The notes under the pieces were generated by a model, which was not told the origin of the DNA, did not search any database, and saw nothing but the letters and a program-made list of their open reading frames with translations. A stretch of DNA of 64,000 nt from Phycisphaerae bacterium (GTDB taxonomy: Bacteria; Planctomycetota; Phycisphaerae; UBA1845; UTPLA1), in assembly GCA_023150615.1 (NCBI GenBank), contig JAKLKO010000002.1, forward strand, positions 62,001 to 126,000. Direction: 5' to 3'. Of this stretch, positions 35,459-43,905 are shown one piece after another. The position numbers and the translations under genes are program-made. Numbering within the stretch: position 1 is the stretch's first letter; each line of letters opens with the position of its first letter.

Positions 35459-37186
35459 GTGAGCCAACCTCAATCGGATCAACCGGACGATCGGAATCGA
35501 GCGTCCTTCGCAGCGTCGTCGCCTTGGACACCGGTCGACGCCGCGGCCGCGCACAGCGAGTCGCGCCGGTCGCTGCTGGAGCTCCGCGACGAGGTCGTGC
35601 GGCGGCCGCCGCCGGCCAAGTTCGCCGCGATCGACGTCGGCACGAACAGCATTCACCTGGTGATGGTCGAGATCACGCCCGACGGGGATTTCCGCATCCT
35701 CGGTCGCGACAAGGAGATGGTCCAGCTCGGCAAGGGCGGATTCGTGGATCACGTCCTGACCGCTCCGGCGCAGGACGCCGGCGTCGCGGCGTTGAAACGT
35801 TTCACGAAGATGGCGCGGCTGAAGGGGATCGCGAGGCTCCGCGGCGTGACGACGAGCGCGGTTCGCGAGGCGCATAACGGCGGCGACTTCGTCGAACGCG
35901 TCCGATCGCAAGTCGGCCTCGACCTGCATGTCCTCAGCGCCGAGGAGGAAGCGCGATTGATCTACCTCGCGGTCCGGCACGCCGTCGACCTGGGCGCCGC
36001 CGACACGCTGATCGTCGATATCGGCGGCGGCAGCGTGGAGCTGATCGTCGGCAACGCCGAGCGCCCGAGGCTGATTACCAGCCACAAGCTCGGCGCACTG
36101 CGCCTGGCGGAACTCTACCTGCACGCCGACCCGCCGACGATGGGCGAACTCAAGACGCTGCGGCGGGCCATCGAGCGCGAATTGCGCCCGGTGGCAGAGC
36201 AGTTCGCCGAGACGGAATTCCCGCGGTGCATCGCCACGAGCGGAACGTTTGAGAATCTCGCGACCGTGTGCGCCTACCGTCGTGGCGCCCGTGACCTCGA
36301 GCCGGGCATGCAGCTCCGCGCATCGCGCGCGGAACTGAAGTCGCTTGTCGCCGACCTGGCTCGCATGACGCGCGACCAGCGCTCGAAGGTCGCCGGCATC
36401 GACGCCCGCCGCTGCGAATCGATCCTTCCCGGCGGAGTCTTGCTGCTGGCCATCGGAAGGCTCTTCGAAGTGGGCGAGTTCGAGTACTGCGAAATGGCGT
36501 TGCGTGAGGGGATCATCCTCGATCACATCGCCGCCCAGAAGGCGTACCTGCGGGCACGTGCGGCCTGGCCGGACCCGCGCACGCGAAGCGTCGTGCAGCT
36601 CGCGGAGCGCTTCGGCGCATCGCGCGAACACGGCGAGCAGGTTGCCCGCCTGGCGCTGGTGCTGTTCGACCAGCTCGCGTCGCTGCACCGACTGGACACG
36701 CGGTATCGCGATCTGCTTCACGCGGCCTGCCTGCTGCACGACGTCGGCTACGCGGTCAGCCAGCGGAGCCACCACAAGCATTCGTATTATCTGATCCGCA
36801 ACGGCGGCTTGCAGGGTTTCCGGGACTCTGAAATCGAGATCATCGCCAATATCGCGCGCTATCATCGAAAGGGACGGCCGCGTCGCAGTCATTACAGCTG
36901 GGAGCATCTGGACAAGGCCGTTCGCCCGGCCGTCCGCATGCTGATCGTGCTGTTGCGGCTGGCCAATGCCCTCGATCGCACGCATTATTCGGTCGTCCGC
37001 AGCCTCGGGTGTCGCATCCTTGACGATCGCGTGATCGTCCGGGTGAATACGAATACCGAGGCCGAGCTTGAATTGTGGATGGCGCGTCGCATCGCGCCGA
37101 TGTTTGAACGGGAGTTCGGGCGGACGTTGGCGATCGAGGCCTCGCAGTCGTCGCCCGATCGCGCGTCCGAAACCGCTCGCGAGTAG
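35459..37186 (+). CDS. ppx: Exopolyphosphatase/pppGpp phosphatase family protein with HD domain
   Basis: 575 residues from GTG 35459 (GGGA just upstream); the frame continues upstream to 35186 but only inside the CHAD gene. The N-terminal actin-like Ppx/GppA domain contains FAAIDVGTNSIHLVMVE (about residue 55) and the DIGGGSVELIVG motif. A C-terminal HD domain has the metal-binding His-Asp near 427-428 in LLHDVGYAV and a later AIARYHRKG-type segment. The enzyme removes terminal phosphate from polyphosphate or from pppGpp. A CHAD gene precedes and two kinase-like genes follow, all in one tight operon. Confidence 0.9.
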   Translation: MSQPQSDQPDDRNRASFAASSPWTPVDAAAAHSESRRSLLELRDEVVRRPPPAKFAAIDVGTNSIHLVMVEITPDGDFRILGRDKEMVQLGKGGFVDHVLTAPAQDAGVAALKRFTKMARLKGIARLRGVTTSAVREAHNGGDFVERVRSQVGLDLHVLSAEEEARLIYLAVRHAVDLGAADTLIVDIGGGSVELIVGNAERPRLITSHKLGALRLAELYLHADPPTMGELKTLRRAIERELRPVAEQFAETEFPRCIATSGTFENLATVCAYRRGARDLEPGMQLRASRAELKSLVADLARMTRDQRSKVAGIDARRCESILPGGVLLLAIGRLFEVGEFEYCEMALREGIILDHIAAQKAYLRARAAWPDPRTRSVVQLAERFGASREHGEQVARLALVLFDQLASLHRLDTRYRDLLHAACLLHDVGYAVSQRSHHKHSYYLIRNGGLQGFRDSEIEIIANIARYHRKGRPRRSHYSWEHLDKAVRPAVRMLIVLLRLANALDRTHYSVVRSLGCRILDDRVIVRVNTNTEAELELWMARRIAPMFEREFGRTLAIEASQSSPDRASETARE

Positions 37187-37192
37187 TCTGCC

Positions 37193-37873
37193 ATGTTGTC
37201 GCCGCATCACTTCCCCGGTCGGCTGATCATCGTCGAAGGCATCGACGGTTCGGGGAAGAGCACGCAGTTGCAGCTCGTCCGGCGCTGGCTGGAATCGATG
37301 GGCTACAGCGTCGTCTTCACGGAATGGAATTCCGCGGACCTCGTTCGCAAGACGACCAAGAAGGGCAAGAAGAATCGCAGCCTGACCCCGACGACGTTCA
37401 GTCTCCTCCACGCGACCGACTTCGCCCACCGCCTCGTCAGCAACATCCTCCCGCCGCTCAAGGCCGGGATGATCGTCCTCGCCGACCGGTACGTCTTCAC
37501 CGCGTTCGCCCGGGACGTGGTCCGGGGTTGCGATCGCGACTGGGTCCGGAGGGTCTACGGCTTCGCGCCGCGGCCTGACATCTCGTTCTACTTCCGGGTT
37601 CCGATCGACGTAGCGCTCCGCCGGATCACGATGGCACGGCAGGTGCTCAAGGACTTCGAGGCCGGCATGGACCTGAATCTGTCGCCGGATCCGATGGAGA
37701 GTTTCAAGTTGTTCCAGGGTCGCATCCTTCACGAATACGACGCGATGGCCGACGAGAACGACTTCGCCGTGATGGACGCGACGGGCAGCATCTCGGAACA
37801 GCAGCGGCTGGTCCGCGCCATCGTCGAGGATCGCCTGCTCAGCGGATACCGAAAGAAGCCGAGGATTGCATGA
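37193..37873 (+). CDS. Thymidylate-kinase-like P-loop protein, paralogue 1
   Basis: 226 residues, close to dTMP kinase length. Walker A is canonical (EGIDGSGKST, Lys22). The DRYVFTAFARD segment matches the DRY motif of thymidylate kinases, and VPIDVALRRI aligns with their late helix. A strongly basic stretch at 51-61 (RKTTKKGKKNR) replaces the usual TREPGG motif and is not expected in housekeeping Tmk. Six bases separate it from ppx. Either a divergent nucleotide kinase or a phosphate-transfer enzyme that uses another phosphate donor or acceptor. The paralogue overlaps its stop by four bases. Confidence 0.75.
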   Translation: MLSPHHFPGRLIIVEGIDGSGKSTQLQLVRRWLESMGYSVVFTEWNSADLVRKTTKKGKKNRSLTPTTFSLLHATDFAHRLVSNILPPLKAGMIVLADRYVFTAFARDVVRGCDRDWVRRVYGFAPRPDISFYFRVPIDVALRRITMARQVLKDFEAGMDLNLSPDPMESFKLFQGRILHEYDAMADENDFAVMDATGSISEQQRLVRAIVEDRLLSGYRKKPRIA

Positions 37874-38640
37874 ATCCGCTCCAGTTCTTCGGAAAAGGAC
37901 TGCCGTACCTGCCGCCCGCGGATTACCCCGGCGTCTTGATCACGATTGAGGGGACGGACGGCGTGGGGCGGTCCACGCAGATGACGATGCTCCGACAGTG
38001 GCTCGAAGTGCAGGGCTTCGGCGTCGTCGAGACCGGCTGGACGCGCAGCCCGCTGATCGGCCGGACGATCGCCGAGGCGAAGCAGGGCCGGGCGCTGAAT
38101 CGCTTCACCTACGCGCTACTCTATGCCGCGGACTTCGCGGATCGGCTGGAGAAGGAGATCATCCCCGCGCTCCGCAATGGGTTCGTGGTCCTGGCGGACC
38201 GTTACGTCTTCACTGCGTTCGCGCGGGATGTCGTTCGCGGCGCGGATCGGCAGTGGGTCCGTGACCTCTACGGCTTCGCTCCGATTCCGCATCTGGTGCT
38301 CTATCTGAAAACCGACATTGCGACGCTGATCCGCCGCGTCATTCCGCGCGGCGTGATCGACTATTTCGAGTCGGGAATGGACCTCGCCCTCGGCGACGAT
38401 CCGTACGACAGCTTCAAGCGCTACCAGACGCTGCTCATGCGCGAGTACGACAAGATGGCCAGGGAGTTCGGCTTCACCGTGCTCAACGCGCGTCAACACC
38501 CCGATCGCATCCAGCGGCAGCTGCGCGACGCGGTGTCGGAGCTCTTCGCGTCGCGCGGGTTCTGGCAGTCGCCGACACGCGTGGAGATCCCCGTGGAGGC
38601 GCCGTCGGCGGCCACCGCGCCGCAGGTCGCCCGTCGCTGA
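37870..38640 (+). CDS. Thymidylate-kinase-like P-loop protein, paralogue 2 with altered Walker A
   Basis: 256 residues, clearly homologous to paralogue 1 (shared DRYVFTAFARDVVRG and the following WVR-LYGFAP segment). The P-loop reads EGTDGVGRST, with Arg34 at the position of the catalytic Lys, so ATP hydrolysis may be lost or altered. The basic 51-61 stretch of paralogue 1 is absent, and the N-terminus is longer by about 16 residues. It starts inside the previous gene (ATGA overlap), so the two are probably made together and may form a heterodimer. The C-terminus is Ala/Pro-rich. Confidence 0.75.
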   Translation: MNPLQFFGKGLPYLPPADYPGVLITIEGTDGVGRSTQMTMLRQWLEVQGFGVVETGWTRSPLIGRTIAEAKQGRALNRFTYALLYAADFADRLEKEIIPALRNGFVVLADRYVFTAFARDVVRGADRQWVRDLYGFAPIPHLVLYLKTDIATLIRRVIPRGVIDYFESGMDLALGDDPYDSFKRYQTLLMREYDKMAREFGFTVLNARQHPDRIQRQLRDAVSELFASRGFWQSPTRVEIPVEAPSAATAPQVARR

Positions 38641-38673
38641 TTCCCATTGCGGGGTGTCCGTGGAATGAAAGCA

Positions 38674-38703
38674 GCCCGGCGGCGCCTTTCGACGCGGCCG
38701 GGC
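38674..38703 (-). terminator. GC-rich hairpin after sod
   Basis: GCCCGGC at 38674-38680 pairs with GCCGGGC at 38697-38703. On the minus strand it is 28 bases after the superoxide dismutase stop and is followed by TGCTTTC, a short U-poor tail. It also lies 34 bases after the kinase operon, so it may serve both convergent units. Weak for a classical terminator. Confidence 0.4.
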
Positions 38704-38730
38704 GGCATCCGCTTCCGGATCGTCCACTCG

Positions 38731-39345
38731 CTAGAACGCGCACTTCGACGCCTTGGCGAATCGCGCCTCGACGTCCTTCCAGTTCACGACGTTCCACCAC
38801 GCCTCGACGTACGCAGCCCGCTTGTTCTGATACTTCAGATAGTACGCATGCTCCCAGACATCGAGCAGCAGCAGCGGAATGCTGCCGAGGATCGTCAGGT
38901 TCTGCTGGTTCATCATCGTCTGGATCGTCAGGCTGCCCAGGGCCGGCTGCCACGCCAGAACGCCCCAGCCGTTCCCCTCGACCGCGGTCGAGGCGGCGCT
39001 GAAGTGCGCCTTGAACTTGGCGAAGTCACCGAAGTCCTTGCGAATCGCCGCCGCCAGGTCCCCGGTCGGCTCGCCGCCTCCGCCCTTGCCCGCGGGCGCC
39101 ATGTTGTTCCAGAAGATCGTGTGATTGCTGTGCCCGCCACCGTGGAAAGCGACGAGCCGTGAGAGTTGCTGAACAGCCGCGAAGTCGTTCGATTCGCGCG
39201 CTTTGGCCAGCCCTTCCAGCGCCTTGTTCAGACCATCGACGTAGGCCTTGTGGTGCAGGTCGTGGTGGATCTGCATCGTCTTCGCGTCGATGTGCGGCTC
39301 GAGGGCCTCGTAGGGATAGGGCAGCGGCGGAAGTTCGTAAGGCAT
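38731..39345 (-). CDS. sod: Superoxide dismutase (Mn/Fe family)
   Basis: 204 residues from ATG 39345, with AGGAGA 6 bases upstream. Metal ligands are His27 in [13 protein letters not shown], His in [10 protein letters not shown], and the Asp and His of [12 protein letters not shown]. The Gln in the NQQNLTILG segment fits the Mn-type pattern rather than Fe, although the metal cannot be settled by sequence alone. It converts superoxide to peroxide. No export signal is seen, so it is cytoplasmic. Confidence 0.93.
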   Translation of the reverse strand: MPYELPPLPYPYEALEPHIDAKTMQIHHDLHHKAYVDGLNKALEGLAKARESNDFAAVQQLSRLVAFHGGGHSNHTIFWNNMAPAGKGGGGEPTGDLAAAIRKDFGDFAKFKAHFSAASTAVEGNGWGVLAWQPALGSLTIQTMMNQQNLTILGSIPLLLLDVWEHAYYLKYQNKRAAYVEAWWNVVNWKDVEARFAKASKCAF

Positions 39346-39561
39346 GATCGGTCTCCTGATTGAATCGTCCGGTATATCGCTCGAAAACCGTCGTCGCAGG
39401 ATAGTCAGGGCGGACGCGCGAATCAAGATGATCCACCCGGCGCCGCGGCGGCGGCCTCGGGCGCATTGTCGCACCGATCTCGGAACACGGGCGCGGAATT
39501 CTCGTTCGGACCGCGGACGACTACAATCGCGTCCCGGCGACTCGGAAAAGGCGAGGAATCG

Positions 39562-41199
39562 ATGCCACGGATTCAACTGGCCAGACGCCCGCTGATGCTG
39601 ATCGTCCGCGATGGCTGGGGACACAACCCCTCTCCCCAGTGGAATCACGCCAACGCGGTGCACCTGGCCCGCACGCCCGTCGATGATCGGCTCATGCGCG
39701 AGTATCCGAATGTCCTGATCCACACGAGCGGCGAGGACGTTGGCCTTCCGGACGGCGTCATGGGCAATTCCGAGGTGGGGCACCAGAACATCGGCGCCGG
39801 CCGGATCGTGGATCAGGAGATCATGCGCATCTCTCGCCGAATCCGCGACGGCTCGTTCTTCCAGAATTCGGCGCTGGTCAACGCGGTGAACCAGGTCATT
39901 CGGACCGGTGGTCGCCTGCACGTCGCTGGTCTCTGCTCCGACGCGGGCGTCCATAGCACGCTGGAACACGCGTACGCCGTGCTGCGGCTGGCGGCGGACC
40001 GCAATCTTGCGGCGGACCGCGTTTGTTTCCACGCCTTCGGCGACGGACGCGATACGCCGCCGCATTCGGGGGTCGAGTACATCCGTCAAGTCGAGTCAAG
40101 GATGCGAGAGATCGGCGTCGGCCGCGTGTGCTCCGTGGTGGGGCGCTACTACGCAATGGACCGCGACCAGCGCTGGGATCGCGTGGAAAGGGCGTATCGA
40201 CTCCTGACGCGCGGTGATGGGGTCGCGGTGCGCTCTGCGGAAGAGGCGTTTCGGCGGTATTACGAACATCCGACCGAGCCATCGCGCAACGGCGACGAGT
40301 TCATCGAGCCGTCGGTCGTCTGCGATGACGGGCGTACGCCGCGCGGAATCATCCGATCGGGCGACGCGGTCGTGTTGTTCAACTTCCGCGGGGACCGTCC
40401 GCGCGAGCTGGTCAAGGCGTTCGTCAGCGCGCACTTCCCGTTTGAGGCGATGGACAAGGATGGCAGCGTCCGCCTGATGGGCTTCAACCGCGGCGAACGC
40501 ATCCCCGATCTGTACTTCTGCACGATGTGCGAGTACGAATCGGGCCTGCCGGTACACGTCGCGTTTCCGAAACCGGCGAAGATGGCGAACATCCTCGGCG
40601 CGTATTGGGCCGACGGCGGACTGACGCAATTCCGCTGCGCCGAGACCGAGAAGTACCCGCACGTCACCTATTTCTTCAACGACTACCGCGAAGAACCGTT
40701 CGACGGCGAAGACCGTCAGATCATCCCATCGCCGCGCGACGTGACCACGTACGATCAGAAGCCCGAGATGTCCGCGCCTGAGGTCACCGCAGAGATGCTC
40801 CGGCGCATCGCGTCGGATCGCTACGACCTGTACGTCCTCAACTATGCGAACGGCGACATGGTCGGCCACACCGGCGTCCTCGATGCCGCCATCCGCGCGG
40901 TCGAGGTCGTCGACCAGTGCGTCGGTCGAGTGGTCGACGCCGTCGTGCAGCGCGGCGGGGCGGCCATCGTCACGGCGGACCATGGCAATTGCGAGCAGAT
41001 GATCGACCCGGCGACGGGCGGTCCGCACACCGCGCACACGACGTACGACGTGCCGCTGATCGTGGTCGATGATCGCTTTCGCGGTCGAACCCTCCGAACC
41101 GGCGGGCGATTGGCGGATATCGCGCCGACGCTGCTCGAGATCGCCGGACTGGCGCGACCCGGCGAGATGACAGGCGAATCGCTCCTTGCGAGGGCATGA
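39562..41199 (+). CDS. gpmI: 2,3-bisphosphoglycerate-independent phosphoglycerate mutase
   Basis: 545 residues from ATG 39562, with GAGGA just upstream; the frame extends to 39466 without similarity. The metal-binding Asp of VRDGWGHNP and the phosphoserine nucleophile (near Ser70) in GNSEVGHQNIGAGR are present, as are FHAFGDGRDTPP, NFRGDRPRE, and the late metal sites NGDMVGHTG and TADHGNCE. It interconverts 3- and 2-phosphoglycerate in glycolysis and needs divalent metal. A TACAAT box at 39522-39527 could be a -10 element, but no convincing -35 is seen. Confidence 0.94.
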   Translation: MPRIQLARRPLMLIVRDGWGHNPSPQWNHANAVHLARTPVDDRLMREYPNVLIHTSGEDVGLPDGVMGNSEVGHQNIGAGRIVDQEIMRISRRIRDGSFFQNSALVNAVNQVIRTGGRLHVAGLCSDAGVHSTLEHAYAVLRLAADRNLAADRVCFHAFGDGRDTPPHSGVEYIRQVESRMREIGVGRVCSVVGRYYAMDRDQRWDRVERAYRLLTRGDGVAVRSAEEAFRRYYEHPTEPSRNGDEFIEPSVVCDDGRTPRGIIRSGDAVVLFNFRGDRPRELVKAFVSAHFPFEAMDKDGSVRLMGFNRGERIPDLYFCTMCEYESGLPVHVAFPKPAKMANILGAYWADGGLTQFRCAETEKYPHVTYFFNDYREEPFDGEDRQIIPSPRDVTTYDQKPEMSAPEVTAEMLRRIASDRYDLYVLNYANGDMVGHTGVLDAAIRAVEVVDQCVGRVVDAVVQRGGAAIVTADHGNCEQMIDPATGGPHTAHTTYDVPLIVVDDRFRGRTLRTGGRLADIAPTLLEIAGLARPGEMTGESLLARA

Positions 41200-41427
41200 G
41201 CGGATGCGGCGGCCAATCCCGGCGGACTCCATCGCCCCCCGCGGGATTGTTCGTCCAGCGCGAAGCTTACGTTCGTCGGACCGCCGACGACGCGCGAATA
41301 ATCACAAGCGACGCGTCCGCGTGGCACGTCGCGGCACCCTCCGCGATCGCGGGACCTCGTTTCGAACGTCGCGCGGTCGGACTCAGCCGTTATGATGCGA
41401 TCCACCGACCCGGTTGAAGGAGCAGGG

Positions 41428-42207
41428 ATGACGAAGATCGTGCGAGAACCGCGTGTTTACCTCGTCGGACGACAGACGATCAATGACGCCGAGCTGGAGC
41501 GGTTCCTCGCCGACCACGCCGTTGCGAGCTGGAACACCGACACGGACGTCGCCGGCCAAAAGCTGTGCGAAGTCGCCGGTCGCGTCTGCTATATGTCGTT
41601 CGCCCGGCCGCGACCGGGCGGCAACGCAACGTACCTCCATCACATCCTCGAGGTCGGCCACGGCAGCGTGCTCGAGCACGCGGTCTGGAATTTCATCATC
41701 GCCGGCGTGTCGCGCAGTTTCACGCACGAGTTGATCCGTCACCGCGCCGGGTTCGGCTACTCGCAACTCTCACAGCGCTACGTGGATGAGAGCACCGCCG
41801 ACTTCGTCGAGCCGGACATCATCGCCGATGACCCCGAGTGTCACGCCGTCTTTGAGGCGGCCATGGCCGACGCACACGCCGCCTACACCAAGCTGGTCGA
41901 GCGTCTGACGGCGCGGCTCGCCGACATCGAGGACAAGACCATGCGGCGGAAGATGGCGCGTCAGGCGGCGCGATGCGTCCTGCCGAACGCGACGGAGACG
42001 AAGATCTTCGTCACCGCCAACGCCCGCGCGCTGCGGCACTTCATCGAGCTGCGCTGCAACGAGTTCGCCGAGCCGGAGATCCGAAAAGTCGCCGGGCTGG
42101 TGTGCGAAATCCTCCAGAACGACGCGCCGCACGTCTTCGGCGACTACCGGTTCCGGACGCTGCCGGATGGCTCACGCGTGGCGGAGACGGAGTTCCGAAA
42201 AGTCTGA
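41428..42207 (+). CDS. thyX: Flavin-dependent thymidylate synthase ThyX
   Basis: 259 residues from ATG 41428, with GGAG upstream; ATG 41392 would give an N-terminal extension. The ThyX motif reads RHRAGFGYSQLSQRY: RHR is followed by eight residues and then Ser, one more than the commonest RHR-X7-S form. HGSVLEH and the late RALRHFIELRC segment are also typical. It makes dTMP from dUMP using FAD and methylene-tetrahydrofolate. Its product is the substrate for dTMP kinases, but the two kinase-like paralogues 3 kb upstream are unlikely to be the housekeeping enzyme. Confidence 0.92.
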   Translation: MTKIVREPRVYLVGRQTINDAELERFLADHAVASWNTDTDVAGQKLCEVAGRVCYMSFARPRPGGNATYLHHILEVGHGSVLEHAVWNFIIAGVSRSFTHELIRHRAGFGYSQLSQRYVDESTADFVEPDIIADDPECHAVFEAAMADAHAAYTKLVERLTARLADIEDKTMRRKMARQAARCVLPNATETKIFVTANARALRHFIELRCNEFAEPEIRKVAGLVCEILQNDAPHVFGDYRFRTLPDGSRVAETEFRKV

Positions 42208-42262
42208 TCCGCGCTGTCCGCAAACCGCACGCTCCCCCCGTTCCGTCGGCTGCCCCCTTTTT

Positions 42263-42292
42263 TTGACTGTCCGATCGCGACGGTCGTAAGAT
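42263..42292 (+). promoter_or_regulatory. Candidate sigma70-type promoter
   Basis: TTGACT at 42263-42268 and TAAGAT at 42287-42292 with an 18-base spacer, preceded by a run of seven to eight T that may belong to the thyX 3' end. It predicts transcription beginning about 40 bases upstream of the GTG at 42339. Confidence 0.4.
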
Positions 42293-42338
42293 CTATGGAC
42301 CGGGCCGGGGCCGAATCTCCGCGAGGGGCAGAAGACGC

Positions 42339-43880
42339 GTGTCGCCGCGACTATCGACGATCGTCGCATTCCTGCTGGGAGCCATGTCGACGGTTGCCGC
42401 CTCGGCGGCAATCTCCGGCCAACAGGTGCTGGTCGTCTACAACTCCGCGTCGCCGGATGGAACCGCGCTCAAGGACCACTACCTCGCCGCGCACCCCGAC
42501 ATCCCATCGTCGAACGTGTGCGATCTGAACAACCCGGTCCTGCTCACCCCCGATCTGCCGTACGGGTTCTTCATCAGTCTGGTTCGTGATCCGATCCGCG
42601 CCTTCATCAATGCCCCCGGATTCCCCGACGCCCCTGATATCGTGGCCGTCGTGCTGATTCGACCGTTTCCGCATCGCGTCTATGACAACACCAACCAGGT
42701 CGCCGGCGACTCGCCGACGAATGCCTCCAACCAGTTCGGCGCGGGCGACGCGATCTTTGCTTCCGTGGATGCCGAACTGGTCCTGCTCTGGCAGGACCTC
42801 GATTCCGGCGAGGCCGGCGGCTCGATGGACAGCCATGCCGACAACATGATCGTGAATCCCTACCGGTTCAGCCCCGACCCGATCGATTCGTTCCCGCGCG
42901 GCAACATCACGACGCGGAAGACGCTACTCGCCAACGGCGGCGTCTGGCGACTCTTCGGCAGCGGTGCGACGCGCCTGACGGCCGGCGATCTTGTCCTCGT
43001 GACGCGGATCGACGGAAACACGCTGAGCGATGCGCGTGCGATCATCGACCGCGCGCAAGACCTCGTCATTAACAAGGCCCGCGTGAAACTGCTCTTCGAC
43101 GAGTATGACCTGACGATCGCCGAAGACATCGACGACGAAATGCTCTTCAGCACCGGCGATCCGTTCTTCGGCGGCGATGATTACGAGGAGGCCCGCGACG
43201 CGGCGATCGCCGATGGCTGGACCGTTCGTTACGACGCAACGTTCGACTTCATCACCGCCGACGAAGAGCCGTCGCCACTGATTCTCTACGCCTCCTACGG
43301 AGAAAACCACAAGCTCTTCGGCGCCGGCGCCGATCCGCCCGGTGACGGAACCTACATCGTTGGATTCGATTTCCCGCGCGGCGCGATCTTTAACACGATC
43401 GAGTCCTACAACGCCCGCGGCCTGAACGGGCACTCGACGCTGTTTCAGCAGGAACAGGTCGCGGATTTCATTGCGGCGGGCGGCACGTTCGCCGTCGGAC
43501 ACGTCTGGGAGCCGTTCGCATTCACCGTGCCCGACAACGAATTCCTGGTGAAGAACTTCCTCATCGCGCGCCGGACCTGGGCCGAGGCGGCGTGGACGGC
43601 CATCTCATCGCTGAGCTGGCAGCACGTTGTGATCGGCGATGCGCTCGCAGTGCCGATGATCGCGAACGATCCCGCGCCGGTGCTCGGCGATCTGGATGGC
43701 AACGGAACCATTGACGGCCATGATATCGACGACATGACGGAACTGCTGCTGGACGGCGTGGCGGCCTATGTCGCGGCTCATCCGGATCTCGATCCGTACG
43801 CCCGCGCGGACTTCAACGGCGATGGACGGATCACGCCCGCCGACCTCACGGGCTTCGAGGCCGCGCTGCTGTCGCCCTGA
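42339..43880 (+). CDS. TIGR03790-family exported protein with dockerin-like repeats
   Basis: 513 residues from GTG 42339. A signal peptide (VAFLLGAMSTVAASA) precedes a large domain containing QQVLVVYNSASPDG, an Asp/Pro-rich region with LFFGGDDYEEA-like and YASYGENH segments, and a late FAVGHVWEPF, as in TIGR03790 proteins of unknown function. The C-terminus has two EF-hand-like loops (GDLDGNGTIDGHDI and DFNGDGRITPADL), a dockerin type I-like pair that binds calcium. Such tails are frequent in planctomycete secreted proteins, where they may mediate attachment rather than cellulosome assembly. Confidence 0.72.
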   Translation: MSPRLSTIVAFLLGAMSTVAASAAISGQQVLVVYNSASPDGTALKDHYLAAHPDIPSSNVCDLNNPVLLTPDLPYGFFISLVRDPIRAFINAPGFPDAPDIVAVVLIRPFPHRVYDNTNQVAGDSPTNASNQFGAGDAIFASVDAELVLLWQDLDSGEAGGSMDSHADNMIVNPYRFSPDPIDSFPRGNITTRKTLLANGGVWRLFGSGATRLTAGDLVLVTRIDGNTLSDARAIIDRAQDLVINKARVKLLFDEYDLTIAEDIDDEMLFSTGDPFFGGDDYEEARDAAIADGWTVRYDATFDFITADEEPSPLILYASYGENHKLFGAGADPPGDGTYIVGFDFPRGAIFNTIESYNARGLNGHSTLFQQEQVADFIAAGGTFAVGHVWEPFAFTVPDNEFLVKNFLIARRTWAEAAWTAISSLSWQHVVIGDALAVPMIANDPAPVLGDLDGNGTIDGHDIDDMTELLLDGVAAYVAAHPDLDPYARADFNGDGRITPADLTGFEAALLSP

Positions 43881-43905
43881 TGCGCGGCTTGCGAGCGCGG
43901 CCCGA

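Noticed and set aside
35372-37732. Long minus-strand open frame (786 codons) opposite ppx and the first kinase gene
   Set aside because: Composition is His/Arg/Asp-rich without domains, typical of antisense shadows in GC-rich genes. The plus strand has conserved families throughout.
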